From: Brevibacillus brevis NBRC 100599
GTDB taxonomy: Bacteria; Bacillota; Bacilli; Brevibacillales; Brevibacillaceae
Assembly: GCF_000010165.1 (NCBI RefSeq)
Contig: NC_012491.1
Coordinates: 1,041,001 to 1,105,000 of the forward strand
Length of the DNA: 64,000 nt
Direction of reading: 5' to 3'
Under the pieces are notes generated by a model. That model was not told the origin of the DNA. It was given only the letters and a program-made list of their open reading frames with translations, and did not search any database. Both the position numbers and the translations under genes were made by a program. How positions within the stretch are numbered: the first letter of the stretch is position 1; each line of letters begins with the position of its first letter. Shown here piece by piece: positions 52,830-61,376 of this stretch.

Positions 52830-52863
52830 CATTTTACGTAAGAACAAAAAGGAGCGTAGACGG

Positions 52864-54330
52864 ATGAAAGAGGACAAAGCGTTTGTAAAAGAAATTACAC
52901 CGCAATCGGAGGATTTTTCGCGTTGGTACATTGATGCCATCAAAAAGGCGGATTTGATGGACTACACACCGGTACGCGGCTGCATCGTGTTCAAGCCAGA
53001 TGGCTTCGAGCTATGGGAGCGAATTCAAGAGGCGATGAATAAGCGCTTCAAGGAGACAGGGCATCGCAATGCCTATTTCCCGATGCTGATCCCCGAGTCT
53101 TTCTTTCAAAAAGAAAAAGAGCATATCGAGGGCTTCAATCCCGAGCTGCCTTGGGTAACAGAGGCTGGGGGCGAGCCGCTAGAGGAAAAGCTCGCGCTAC
53201 GTCCAACCTCCGAGACGATCATCGGACATATGTATAGCCAATGGATTCAGAGCTACCGTGACCTGCCTGTATTAATCAACCAGTGGGCAAACGTGTTTCG
53301 CTGGGAGAAGCGGACGATGCCGTTCTTGCGGACATCAGAATTTCTTTGGCAGGAAGGCCACACGGCACATGCGACAGAGGAGGAAGCTCGTCAGGAAACG
53401 ATGCAAATGCTAGAGATTTACCGAGAGGTCGTCGAGCAGGAGCTGGCCATTCCGGTTTGGAAGGGACAAAAAACACCAAGTGAACGCTTTGCTGGTGCTG
53501 TCGACACGTATTCCATTGAAGCGATGATGAAGGATGGCAAAGCAGTGCAAGCAGGCACTTCGCACTATTTGGGCGATAAATTCGCGCGCGGCTTTGAAAT
53601 TAAGTTCTTGGATCGTGACAATCAGTTCAAGTACGTTCACACCACTTCATGGGGCACCTCTACGCGACTGATTGGTTCGATGATCATGGTGCATGGCGAT
53701 GACCGCGGTCTCGTGTTGCCACCTCGCATGGCTCCGACACAAGTGATTATGATCCCAGTCGGTCCGATGAAGCTGCGCGAGAAAGTCATGGAGGCGTTTG
53801 ATCCACTCTTTGACGAGATCAAGGCCGCAGGTGTGCGTGTCCGTGCTGATCTTCGCGAAGAAACGCCAGGCTGGAAGTTCAATGAATGGGAAATGCGCGG
53901 GGTTCCTCTGCGTCTGGAGCTCGGTCCGCGTGACGTGGAAAATGGTCAAGTAATTTTGGCTCGACGAGATACAGGGGAGAAGGTGACGGTTTCTCTTGAA
54001 GGTATCGCGCAAACAGTTGTTCAACTGTTGGAAGAGATTCAGCAAAATATGTTCCAAAAAGCACTAGCCTTCCGGGATGAGAACTCCCATTTGGGGATCG
54101 ATACACTGGAGCAGCTATCCGCTCATATTGCCAAAAACGAGAGCGAAAACAAAACGAGTGGATGGGTGTTAGCTGGCTGGTGTGGGGATGATGCTTGTGA
54201 ATCGAAGATCAAGGAAGAAACGAAGTTCACCTCCCGCAACATCCCGTTTGAGCCTCCTGTACAAAAGAAAGCCTGCATTTGCTGCGGCAAAGAGTCACAG
54301 CATAGTGTCTGGTTCGGCAGGGCGTATTAA
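52864..54330 (+). CDS. proS: Prolyl-tRNA synthetase, archaeal/eukaryal (class without insertion domain) type
   Basis: 488 residues. Class II motifs: YFPMLIPESFF, LRPTSETIIGHMYSQWIQSYRDLP (motif 1-2), RWEKRTMPFLRTSEFLWQEGHTAHATEEEA, and HTTSWGTSTRLIGSMIM (motif 3). It lacks the editing INS domain of most bacterial enzymes and ends with a KKACICCGKES cysteine pair, the features of the archaeal/eukaryal type. ATG at 52864 follows AAAGGAGCG. Regulated by the proline T-box before it. Confidence 0.93.
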   Translation: MKEDKAFVKEITPQSEDFSRWYIDAIKKADLMDYTPVRGCIVFKPDGFELWERIQEAMNKRFKETGHRNAYFPMLIPESFFQKEKEHIEGFNPELPWVTEAGGEPLEEKLALRPTSETIIGHMYSQWIQSYRDLPVLINQWANVFRWEKRTMPFLRTSEFLWQEGHTAHATEEEARQETMQMLEIYREVVEQELAIPVWKGQKTPSERFAGAVDTYSIEAMMKDGKAVQAGTSHYLGDKFARGFEIKFLDRDNQFKYVHTTSWGTSTRLIGSMIMVHGDDRGLVLPPRMAPTQVIMIPVGPMKLREKVMEAFDPLFDEIKAAGVRVRADLREETPGWKFNEWEMRGVPLRLELGPRDVENGQVILARRDTGEKVTVSLEGIAQTVVQLLEEIQQNMFQKALAFRDENSHLGIDTLEQLSAHIAKNESENKTSGWVLAGWCGDDACESKIKEETKFTSRNIPFEPPVQKKACICCGKESQHSVWFGRAY

Positions 54331-54336
54331 TCAAAC

Positions 54337-54379
54337 AAAGGGTGTGTCCACGCTTTGGCGGCAGGGCACACCCTTTTTT
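54337..54379 (+). terminator. proS terminator
   Basis: AAAGGGTGTGTCC...GGGCACACCCTTTTTT. Confidence 0.9.
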
Positions 54380-54382
54380 CAT

Positions 54383-55021
54383 CTAGCGTCCGAGTATCCA
54401 ATCAGTAAAAGCTCGAACATCCGTAAAGTGGTAGTCAGGCTCGGGAGCGAATTTTCCCGACTTTTGTGTAACCAAAAGCCAATCCACACCGACTGTTTGC
54501 AAACCAGCGGCACGACCAGCCAACACATCGGCATCACTGTCACCTACAAAAATGGTGTCCTCCGGTGTAGCGCCTAGTTGTTTCATAGCGGTAAAAATCC
54601 CCTCTGGGTGTGGCTTCGGATCAGTGACCTCATCGCCTGTGATTACGACGGAAAAATACTTGTCTAATCCCCATTCTCGGAGGGAGATATCAGCGCTTTT
54701 GCGGCCTTTACCTGTCACGATCCCCATTTGGATACCGGCTGTGTGTAGTTCATCGAGCATGTTTCGGATATTTTCCGGGTTTTGTATACGAGAGTGTTCA
54801 TCTGTGTATACACGATAAAAATGAGCGAGGGCGTTGTCATGCACATGGGAGGGCAGCTTGTTTTGCAAAATGCCTGTCTCTGTGGGGCCAAAGAGAGCTA
54901 CAATCTGCTCGTCGGTATAATGCTCTTGTAAAAACTGCTGAAAGGTAGAGCGAAAAGCGGTGAAGATCAAGGGGAGAGTATCGGCGACTGTGCCGTCGAA
55001 ATCAAACAAGATTGTCCGCAT
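54383..55021 (-). CDS. HAD-family phosphatase (Gph/PpaX-like)
   Basis: 212 residues. Motif I FDFDGTVADTLP (nucleophile Asp7, acid Asp9), motif II GIVTGKG, motif III KPHPEGI (Lys), motif IV IFVGDSDADVLAGRAAG. The small helical cap between motifs I and II fits phosphoglycolate or pyrophosphate phosphatases of this clade. Convergent with proS. Confidence 0.9.
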   Translation of the reverse strand: MRTILFDFDGTVADTLPLIFTAFRSTFQQFLQEHYTDEQIVALFGPTETGILQNKLPSHVHDNALAHFYRVYTDEHSRIQNPENIRNMLDELHTAGIQMGIVTGKGRKSADISLREWGLDKYFSVVITGDEVTDPKPHPEGIFTAMKQLGATPEDTIFVGDSDADVLAGRAAGLQTVGVDWLLVTQKSGKFAPEPDYHFTDVRAFTDWILGR

Positions 55022-55047
55022 GGGAGTCCTCCTTTGATTAGAAAATA

Positions 55048-55078
55048 AAAGAAAACCATCGTATCTGATGGTTTTCCT
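55048..55078 (-). terminator. Terminator of the ArsR-like regulator gene
   Basis: GAAAACCATC-GTATCT-GATGGTTTTC with a T-rich reverse-strand tail. Confidence 0.8.
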
Positions 55079-55084
55079 GGTGAC

Positions 55085-55702
55085 TTACTCATCCGAATCA
55101 TCAAAAGGATCATCTGAATCATCTGTTGGGTCAGCTGGAGTCAATGGGAACAGGGTGTCAAAAAACTTGAATTTTCGACGACCAGATTCCTTTTTGAACC
55201 CTTTGTACTTTTGCAACAGCTCAGAGATGTCTTCGACAAATTGATTACGTTCATCTTGACTCAAATAAAATTCAGTCAAATTATAAGCGAACGTATTTTT
55301 ATACTCTTTCCTAACATCTTGGTCGCTTGCGACGAAGCGATTGAGAGTTCGCATGAGGTCTTTTTCCGTAGTACGAAACGGAGTGAACATGACATCACTT
55401 AATTGTTGAGCGTTTTCTTCGATCATCAATTGGAGCTTGACCTGAATGACCTTGGCAACAGGCTCATAATATTTCTCCACAATGGAGCCTTTTACCCGGG
55501 TATCCACTTGCTCGAGCAGCCCAACACGCACGAGCTCCTTCACATGGTAATGTAGCCGTGCAGCATTTTCGCCTAGTTCTGTAGCGATTTGTTTGGCCGT
55601 TCTGGGCTCCAAATCTTCAAAGAGTTCCAAAATTTTAACCCGTTCCGCTATAGCAAGCGATTTTAGCGCTTCTGGATCTGTTACTTCATAAAACTCTTTC
55701 AT
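55085..55702 (-). CDS. ArsR-like winged-helix regulator
   Basis: 205 residues. Winged helix (about 10-75): RVKILELFEDLEPRTAKQIATELGENAARLHYHVKELVRVGLLEQV. A C-terminal helical domain with acidic tail DDSDDPFDDSDE. Resembles the group of ArsR-like regulators with a DUF-type C-terminal domain; the ligand is unknown. Monogenic. Confidence 0.83.
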   Translation of the reverse strand: MKEFYEVTDPEALKSLAIAERVKILELFEDLEPRTAKQIATELGENAARLHYHVKELVRVGLLEQVDTRVKGSIVEKYYEPVAKVIQVKLQLMIEENAQQLSDVMFTPFRTTEKDLMRTLNRFVASDQDVRKEYKNTFAYNLTEFYLSQDERNQFVEDISELLQKYKGFKKESGRRKFKFFDTLFPLTPADPTDDSDDPFDDSDE

Positions 55703-55858
55703 GCGAATTCACCATCCAACTGACTAGGCCAAATTTTATTTTTTTTTATTCTATCCTTTTCTGAATCAAAGCGCAACTTGTATGCGGATGAAGTCACTAC
55801 TAGATTGTGGTAAAATGGGACCAGCAAAAACAGGATATTATCGAGAGGAGGGAAAAGT

Positions 55859-56329
55859 TTGACGGCAGTAGGACAAGCTGCACCTGCATTTACTTTGCAG
55901 GCGAGCGACAATCAGACCCTCTCACTTTCCCAATTTTATGGTCAAAATGTAGTACTCTATTTTTATCCGAAGGACCAAACGCCGACATGTACCACAGAAG
56001 CATGTGATTTCCGTGACTTCCATTCGGGCTTTGCTGAGCTGAATACAGTTGTTCTCGGAATCAGTCCGGATTCTGTGAAATCGCATGATAAATTTATCGC
56101 GAAGCACGAATTACCTTTTCCACTTTTGGCCGATCCGGATCATCAAGTGGCTGAGGCTTATGGTGTGTGGGTGTTGAAGAAAATGTACGGACGAGAGTAC
56201 ATGGGTATAGAACGCACCACGTTCGTCATCGACAAAGAAGGCAACATCGCAAAGGTATGGCCAAAAGTAAAGGTCAAAGGACATGTGCAGGAAGTGCTTC
56301 AATTTATAAAGGAAGAGCTTCAATCCTAA
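55859..56329 (+). CDS. bcp: Thioredoxin-dependent thiol peroxidase, BCP type
   Basis: 156-residue peroxiredoxin. Peroxidatic Cys44 and resolving Cys49 in TPTCTTEACDFRD, an atypical 2-Cys layout of the Q/BCP class. Start TTG at 55859 with AGAGGAGGGAAAA. B. subtilis has its homolog (ygaF) between gsaB and perR, as here. It is likely co-transcribed with the M42 peptidase gene 35 bases on. Confidence 0.9.
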   Translation: MTAVGQAAPAFTLQASDNQTLSLSQFYGQNVVLYFYPKDQTPTCTTEACDFRDFHSGFAELNTVVLGISPDSVKSHDKFIAKHELPFPLLADPDHQVAEAYGVWVLKKMYGREYMGIERTTFVIDKEGNIAKVWPKVKVKGHVQEVLQFIKEELQS

Positions 56330-56364
56330 CGTTTATTTCGCAATGAGCGAATGGAGGAATACAA

Positions 56365-57417
56365 ATGAGTGTATCCACGGAATATGTTGTACAAAGCTTT
56401 TGCCAATTGGCGAACATCCCAAGTCCATCCGGCAATACGGAAAAAGTAATGGCTTGGGTTGCACAAGAGTTAGAAAAGCTTGGCGTTTCTTATAAACGGA
56501 CAAACAAAGGGGCAATTGTTGCAACAGTAACGGGGGCCAATAACGAAAAGGCAAGACTCTTGACCGCTCACGTCGATACGCTGGGCGCGATGGTAAAGGA
56601 AATAAAGAGCAACGGGTGCTTGAAGCTGACCTTGATCGGCGGCTTTGCATTCAATGCGATTGAAGGAGAGCACTGCGTTGTAGAGACTAGCAGCGGCCGT
56701 CTTGTAACCGGTACCATTTTGTCCACCAAAGCTTCCGTGCATGTATACAGCTCAGAAGCGGGGAAAGCAGAGCGCAATGAGGCGAACATGGAAGTTCGAC
56801 TGGATGAAAAGGTTACAAACAAAGAGCAAGTCCTTGCGCTTGGAATTTCCGTCGGAGATTTCGTCTCCTTTGATCCGCGAGTGACGGTAACGGATAGCGG
56901 CTTTATCAAGTCCCGCCATATTGACGACAAAGCAAGCGTAGCTGTGCTGCTGGGGGTTCTGAAAGAACTGAGTGAATCCGGCTTGAAGCTGCCTTACACC
57001 ACGCACTTTTTTATCAGCAATAACGAAGAGATCGGCTACGGTGGCAACTCCAGCATCCCTGACAACGTGGTGGAGTACCTGGCTGTTGACATGGGAGCAA
57101 TTGGGGACGGTCAGACGACAGATGAGTATTGCGTGTCCATATGTGCGAAGGATTCCACAGGACCTTACCACTACGGATTGCGCAGTCATCTGACCAAGCT
57201 CGCACAAGAGAACGGTCTGAACTACCAAGTGGACATTTATCCTTACTATGGTTCTGACGCAAGTGCTGCGCTGAGAGCCGGATATGACGTTGTCCATGGC
57301 TTGATTGGACCGGGAGTAGATGCTTCTCACTCCCATGAACGTACACATAAAGAAGCGCTCGACAACACGGCAAAGCTCGTGATGGCCTACCTTCAATCGA
57401 AAGAAATGCAAGCATAG
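56365..57417 (+). CDS. M42-family metallopeptidase
   Basis: 350-residue aminopeptidase-like enzyme. Metal and catalytic residues are in LLTAHVDTLGAM (His, Asp), SRHIDDKASVAVLL (Asp), SNNEEIGYGGNSS (catalytic Glu pair), AVDMGAIG (Asp) and GVDASHSHERTH (His). These match the FrvX/YsdC/PepA-like M42 family. It is followed by a methyltransferase gene with a 9-base gap. Confidence 0.92.
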   Translation: MSVSTEYVVQSFCQLANIPSPSGNTEKVMAWVAQELEKLGVSYKRTNKGAIVATVTGANNEKARLLTAHVDTLGAMVKEIKSNGCLKLTLIGGFAFNAIEGEHCVVETSSGRLVTGTILSTKASVHVYSSEAGKAERNEANMEVRLDEKVTNKEQVLALGISVGDFVSFDPRVTVTDSGFIKSRHIDDKASVAVLLGVLKELSESGLKLPYTTHFFISNNEEIGYGGNSSIPDNVVEYLAVDMGAIGDGQTTDEYCVSICAKDSTGPYHYGLRSHLTKLAQENGLNYQVDIYPYYGSDASAALRAGYDVVHGLIGPGVDASHSHERTHKEALDNTAKLVMAYLQSKEMQA

Positions 57418-57426
57418 GAGGACCAG

Positions 57427-58188
57427 ATGAGCAATATGTATCAATGGGCTGACTACTATGACCTCACGCAACGCGGTGTTACGGGTGATGTTGAGTTCTA
57501 TCTGGAGCAAGCCAAGCTGGCAGGCGGCAAAGTGCTGGATCTCGCTTGCGGCACCGGAAGAATCAGCATTCCGATGGCGCAGGCTGGCATCGACGTTACC
57601 GGAATTGACCTATCCCAGGATATGCTGGCAAGGGCTCAGGTAAAGGCTGAGGAACAAGGTGTGACATCCGGCTTAAAGCTATTGCAAGGGGATATGCGCG
57701 CCTTTGATCTGCAGGAGTCATTTTCACTGATTATGATTCCTTTTCGGTCGTTTTTGCACCTTTTGCATGTTCAAGAGCAAATGAAGGCATTAACGTGCAT
57801 TCGCAAGCATCTGGCTCCAGGCGGGAAATTCATCATGAACGTGTTTGTACCCAAGATCCATCATTTTTACGAGGAAAATGAAAAAATGTCCTTGCGTGGC
57901 ACCTATCCACTCCCGTCAGGAGAAGAGGTTGCGATGTGGGATTACACCCGCTATGACCACTTTCAGCAACTGTCCGAAGTGACACGCATATACGAGCGTA
58001 CGGATGCACAGGGAGTTGTGACGGAAAGGGTGAGGGGCCGATTTACCCTCCGCTACATTTTCCCCGCGGAGCTCCATCATCTGCTTCGTTTAAACGGCTT
58101 GAAGGTCACACAACGATACGGTTCTTTTGCAAAGACGCCTTTTGATGCAAATAGCTCAGAATTGATTCTGGTCGCAGAAGCTTTGTAA
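57427..58188 (+). CDS. Class I SAM-dependent methyltransferase
   Basis: 253 residues. Motif I LDLACGTGRISIPMA at 38-52, post-I GIDLSQDML at 59-67, and LLQGDMRAF. The FRSFLHLL segment and long C-terminal beta extension resemble small-molecule methyltransferases of the YcgJ/UbiE-like group. GGAGGACCAG precedes ATG. The substrate is unknown. Confidence 0.87.
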   Translation: MSNMYQWADYYDLTQRGVTGDVEFYLEQAKLAGGKVLDLACGTGRISIPMAQAGIDVTGIDLSQDMLARAQVKAEEQGVTSGLKLLQGDMRAFDLQESFSLIMIPFRSFLHLLHVQEQMKALTCIRKHLAPGGKFIMNVFVPKIHHFYEENEKMSLRGTYPLPSGEEVAMWDYTRYDHFQQLSEVTRIYERTDAQGVVTERVRGRFTLRYIFPAELHHLLRLNGLKVTQRYGSFAKTPFDANSSELILVAEAL

Positions 58189-58213
58189 ACGGAACCTGTG
58201 GAGGGGATATGGA

Positions 58214-58762
58214 ATGAAGATTTATACAAAGTCAGGGGATAAAGGTGAGACGTCACTGGTTGCAGGTGTCCGCGTGCCTAAGTTTGCGGACCGTGTAGAG
58301 GCATACGGTACTTGCGATGAAGCCAACTCGCAGATTGGATTGGCACTGGCTCTGTTGCCTGCGACAGAAGAATGGAAGGAATTGCAGGATGTGTTCCATG
58401 TCATTCAGACAAAGCTGTTCCATGTAGGAGCTGAGCTTGCGACGCCAGAAGGCAAGAAGGTCGGTTGGCCGATTGCAGAAGAGGACGTTACTTTTCTGGA
58501 AGAGCAAATTGACATGCTAGATGCAAAGTTGCCGCCGCTCACCAATTTTATTTTGCCTGGCGGACATCCAGCTGCGGCTGCCTTCCATGTTTCGCGTACG
58601 GTCGTCCGACGTGCAGAGCGCAAAGCTGTTCATGTGGCACAGCAGGAGCAGGTAAACCCGTCCGTGGTCAAATACCTCAACCGTCTGTCCGATTATCTGT
58701 TCGTTGTGGCTCGTCATATTAATAAAGAGACAAGTGCAGTAGAAAAAACACTGCATGAATAG
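58214..58762 (+). CDS. Cob(I)yrinic acid a,c-diamide adenosyltransferase, PduO type
   Basis: 182 residues. N-terminal TKSGDKGETSLV with the ATP-binding loop, RVEAYGTCDEANSQIGLA near 28-45, and FHVSRTVVRRAERKAV near 126-141 with the catalytic Arg pair. It makes the active adenosyl form of cobalamin. Acts as a trimer in known members. It ends this collinear run, with a terminator after it. Confidence 0.9.
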   Translation: MKIYTKSGDKGETSLVAGVRVPKFADRVEAYGTCDEANSQIGLALALLPATEEWKELQDVFHVIQTKLFHVGAELATPEGKKVGWPIAEEDVTFLEEQIDMLDAKLPPLTNFILPGGHPAAAAFHVSRTVVRRAERKAVHVAQQEQVNPSVVKYLNRLSDYLFVVARHINKETSAVEKTLHE

Positions 58763-58766
58763 GCAA

Positions 58767-58803
58767 GAGCCCCCTGGGATCAAGCAGGGGGCTTCCGCTT
58801 TTT
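58767..58803 (+). terminator. Terminator
   Basis: AGCCCCCTG-GGATCAAG-CAGGGGGCT then TCCGCTTTTT, shared between convergent genes. Confidence 0.8.
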
Positions 58804-59713
58804 ATTTGGTACGCAGGTAAGTGGTGATTCCCGGCAGAAAATCGATTTTCTCTGTATGAAAAGTGTCGTAGAGAAGCTTTCCATCCTTACATGCGTTTCC
58901 TTCTAGCAGCATAGTGAGCTGCGTGTTGGTAATCGGGAAAAATGGAAATCTCTCCATCATATTTACCACTGGCTTCATGAGAGCGAGGGGGATGTGGATT
59001 TTATTGACCTTTCGTTTTCCAATGGCCTCGCCAATCGTATCGAGAATTTGTCCGTAGGAGAGCCGTTCGGGTCCACCTGTTTCGTAGGTTTGATTGGTTG
59101 ATTCCGGTCTGCTCAAGGCTTGGACGAATACATCCGCCACCGTCTTGCGAGCAACTGGCTGCAAAGGATAGGAGCCATCACCAATGACTGGTGTGACAGG
59201 TAACCGGACCAGATCGGCGAGCATGTTCACGAATTCATCCCCAGGGCCAAAAATAACAGATGGACGGAAAATGACGTATGGAATACCGCTTGTTTGCACA
59301 AGCTGCTCTGCTTCGTATTTGGTTCGATGATAGGCGCTCGTGGCGTTTTTGCGTGCACCAAGAGCACTCATATGGACAATGCGCTTGATTCCAGCTTGCT
59401 TGGCGGCGTCCAGTACATTTTTTGTACCTTCTACATGGATACGAGAAAAGCTAATGCCTTTCCCCGGTTGTTCGCGAATAATTCCAACGAGGTGGATGAC
59501 AGCATCGCAGCCTTGCATCGCTCTCATCAATGATTCTTTATCAAATAGATCGCCAGTTGCTTCCGTAACATGTGGATTGGCGGTTTCGGTGAAGGGAAGC
59601 TTACCTGTTGAACCAGCTCTGGTGAGGCAAACCGTCTCATATCCTTCTGCCTGCAAGCGCTCGAGTATACCCCGTCCAACAAAACCTGTGGCACCAGTCA
59701 GGAATACTTTCAT
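58802..59713 (-). CDS. NAD(P)-binding SDR protein (NDUFA9/YfhF-like epimerase family)
   Basis: 303 residues. Rossmann start MKVFLTGATGFVGRGILERL (TGATGFVG), then AVIHLVGIIREQPGKGISF, the typical signature of the complex I NDUFA9-like atypical SDR group. YHRTKYEAEQLVQ carries the YxxxK-like pair. ATG at 59713 follows GGGAGGAGG; a long N-terminal extension upstream lacks a site. The role may be lipid or quinone related, but is not established. Confidence 0.85.
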   Translation of the reverse strand: MKVFLTGATGFVGRGILERLQAEGYETVCLTRAGSTGKLPFTETANPHVTEATGDLFDKESLMRAMQGCDAVIHLVGIIREQPGKGISFSRIHVEGTKNVLDAAKQAGIKRIVHMSALGARKNATSAYHRTKYEAEQLVQTSGIPYVIFRPSVIFGPGDEFVNMLADLVRLPVTPVIGDGSYPLQPVARKTVADVFVQALSRPESTNQTYETGGPERLSYGQILDTIGEAIGKRKVNKIHIPLALMKPVVNMMERFPFFPITNTQLTMLLEGNACKDGKLLYDTFHTEKIDFLPGITTYLRTK

Positions 59714-59831
59714 GGAAAACCTCCTCCCGTTAAATACTTCCAGATTCATTGTACAACAGTTGCAGTCTGCGGTGCTATCGATCGCTGTGTTGACCAAGGC
59801 GGTATAATGTAGGGAAAAGGGGGATATATTT

Positions 59832-60515
59832 ATGGCACAACGCAAAGTACCTGTGGCCGACATTTTGGATAATTTACAGCAGCTTTATCCGGATGCGCAC
59901 TGTGAATTGAATTATACAACCCCGTTTGAACTTCTCATTGCGACCATTCTTTCGGCCCAATGTACAGATAAACGGGTGAATGAGATTACCGCACCCATGT
60001 TCCAGCAACTAAACCAGCCGGAGCATTACCTTCATTTGACACAGGAAGAAATGGAAGAGCATATAAAAGGGCTCGGGTTGTATAAGAATAAGAGTAAAAA
60101 CATTTTAGAGACCTGTAGAATCTTGTACGAAAAATACAATAGCGAAGTTCCACAAACGCATGCCGAGCTCGAAGCATTGCCGGGAGTAGGGAGAAAGACC
60201 GCAAATGTCGTTTTGTCCAATGCATTCGGGATTCCTGCGATCGCGGTGGATACGCATGTATTCCGCGTAGGAAACCGGTTAGGCCTTGCGAATAGCGACA
60301 ATGTGGACGAAGTGGAGCGGCAGCTTATGAAGCGCATTCCGAAAGAGAAGTGGACGGATGCCCATCATTGGCTAATCTGGCACGGCAGACGCGTATGTTC
60401 GTCGCGCAATCCACAGTGCGGTAGCTGTACACTTCAATCCATGTGTAAGTTTGCACAGGCTGAAGCCAAAAAAGCCAAAAAACCTGCAACCAAAAAGCCT
60501 GCAAAAGCAAAGTAA
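59832..60515 (+). CDS. nth: Endonuclease III
   Basis: 227-residue DNA glycosylase/AP-lyase for oxidised pyrimidines. Helix-hairpin-helix LPGVGRKTANVV with catalytic Lys122, Asp140 in AVDTHVFRV, and [4Fe-4S] ligands Cys189, Cys196, Cys199, Cys205. A C-terminal Lys/Ala/Pro tail (KKAKKPATKKPAKAK) is longer than usual and may help DNA binding. Confidence 0.95.
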   Translation: MAQRKVPVADILDNLQQLYPDAHCELNYTTPFELLIATILSAQCTDKRVNEITAPMFQQLNQPEHYLHLTQEEMEEHIKGLGLYKNKSKNILETCRILYEKYNSEVPQTHAELEALPGVGRKTANVVLSNAFGIPAIAVDTHVFRVGNRLGLANSDNVDEVERQLMKRIPKEKWTDAHHWLIWHGRRVCSSRNPQCGSCTLQSMCKFAQAEAKKAKKPATKKPAKAK

Positions 60516-60562
60516 AAAACTTGATTTTCCACTTCTTTCTGTTCAAATCGAATGAATGGATA

Positions 60563-60592
60563 TTGACAGTTTTCGCCGACTAGACGTACACT
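60563..60592 (+). promoter_or_regulatory. perR promoter
   Basis: TTGACA (60563-60568), 18 bases, TACACT (60587-60592). Confidence 0.7.
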
Positions 60593-60595
60593 TAT

Positions 60596-60610
60596 TTATA
60601 GTAATTCTAA
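60596..60610 (+). promoter_or_regulatory. Per box (PerR operator)
   Basis: TTATAGTAATTCTAA, 13 of 15 positions match the TTATAATNATTATAA Per box (with the free centre). It lies just downstream of the -10 of the perR promoter, indicating autorepression. Confidence 0.82.
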
Positions 60611-60669
60611 TCAATGACATTAGAGAAGCTTGTTCTTTTGTCTTGCGAAAGACTGTGGGGTGTAACAAG

Positions 60670-61104
60670 ATGGTACAACGTGTGGAGAAAGCTGTTGAAA
60701 TCCTGAAGAATACCGGGGTTCGCATGACACCACAGCGCCATGCAATTTTGACCTATTTGCTGGAAACGATGACTCACCCGACGGCTGACGAAATATATAA
60801 AGCCCTTGAAGGCAAATTCCCGAATATGAGCGTTGCAACGATTTACAACAATCTACGAGTCTTTAAAGATGCTGGATTGGTTACAGAGCTCACTTACGGG
60901 GATGCGTCCAGCCGATTCGATGCCAATGTGGAAGAAGATCATTATCACGCGATCTGTACCACCTGTGGGGCAATCAGTGACTTCCACTTTCCGTATTTGC
61001 GGGATGCAGAAGTAGCTGCTTCCAAGGACATCGGCTTCAAAGTAACCGGACATCGTATGGAAGTTTATGGCGTTTGTGATTCCTGTCAAAAGAATCCCCA
61101 CTAA
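60670..61104 (+). CDS. perR: Peroxide-sensing Fur-family repressor
   Basis: 144 residues. Winged helix [13 protein letters not shown] and [15 protein letters not shown]. The regulatory metal ligands His36, Asp84, His91, His93 and Asp104 match PerR, where oxidation of two His releases DNA. The Asp at 104 is the residue that distinguishes PerR from Fur. Structural zinc site Cys96, Cys99, Cys136, Cys139. A Per box upstream suggests autoregulation. ATG at 60670 follows GTGGGGTG. Confidence 0.95.
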   Translation: MVQRVEKAVEILKNTGVRMTPQRHAILTYLLETMTHPTADEIYKALEGKFPNMSVATIYNNLRVFKDAGLVTELTYGDASSRFDANVEEDHYHAICTTCGAISDFHFPYLRDAEVAASKDIGFKVTGHRMEVYGVCDSCQKNPH

Positions 61105-61123
61105 GAATGTATTTGATGGATGA

Positions 61124-61176
61124 GCACCTCCTGCTTGAATCGGATAATCCCGGTGATGCAGGGGGTGTTTGTTTTT
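61124..61176 (+). terminator. perR terminator
   Basis: CACCTCCTGC...GCAGGGGGTG followed by TTTGTTTTT. The rest of the gap to 61376 shows no gene. Confidence 0.8.
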
Positions 61177-61376
61177 GGAGGACATAACCCTTTCTGTCGA
61201 TATCTGTAACCTTTTGGCTTCTCGTACGTCTTCTTTTTGGTAGAAGCTTGTCCGTGAATTACCAGAATACAAAAGGTTGTGAATGTATTGAACCAACGCT
61301 ATGATCGAAATAATGAGTCAAATCATACAGCCCAAGTCAGAAGACAGGCTTATGTACCGGGAAGCAGGTGGAGATT

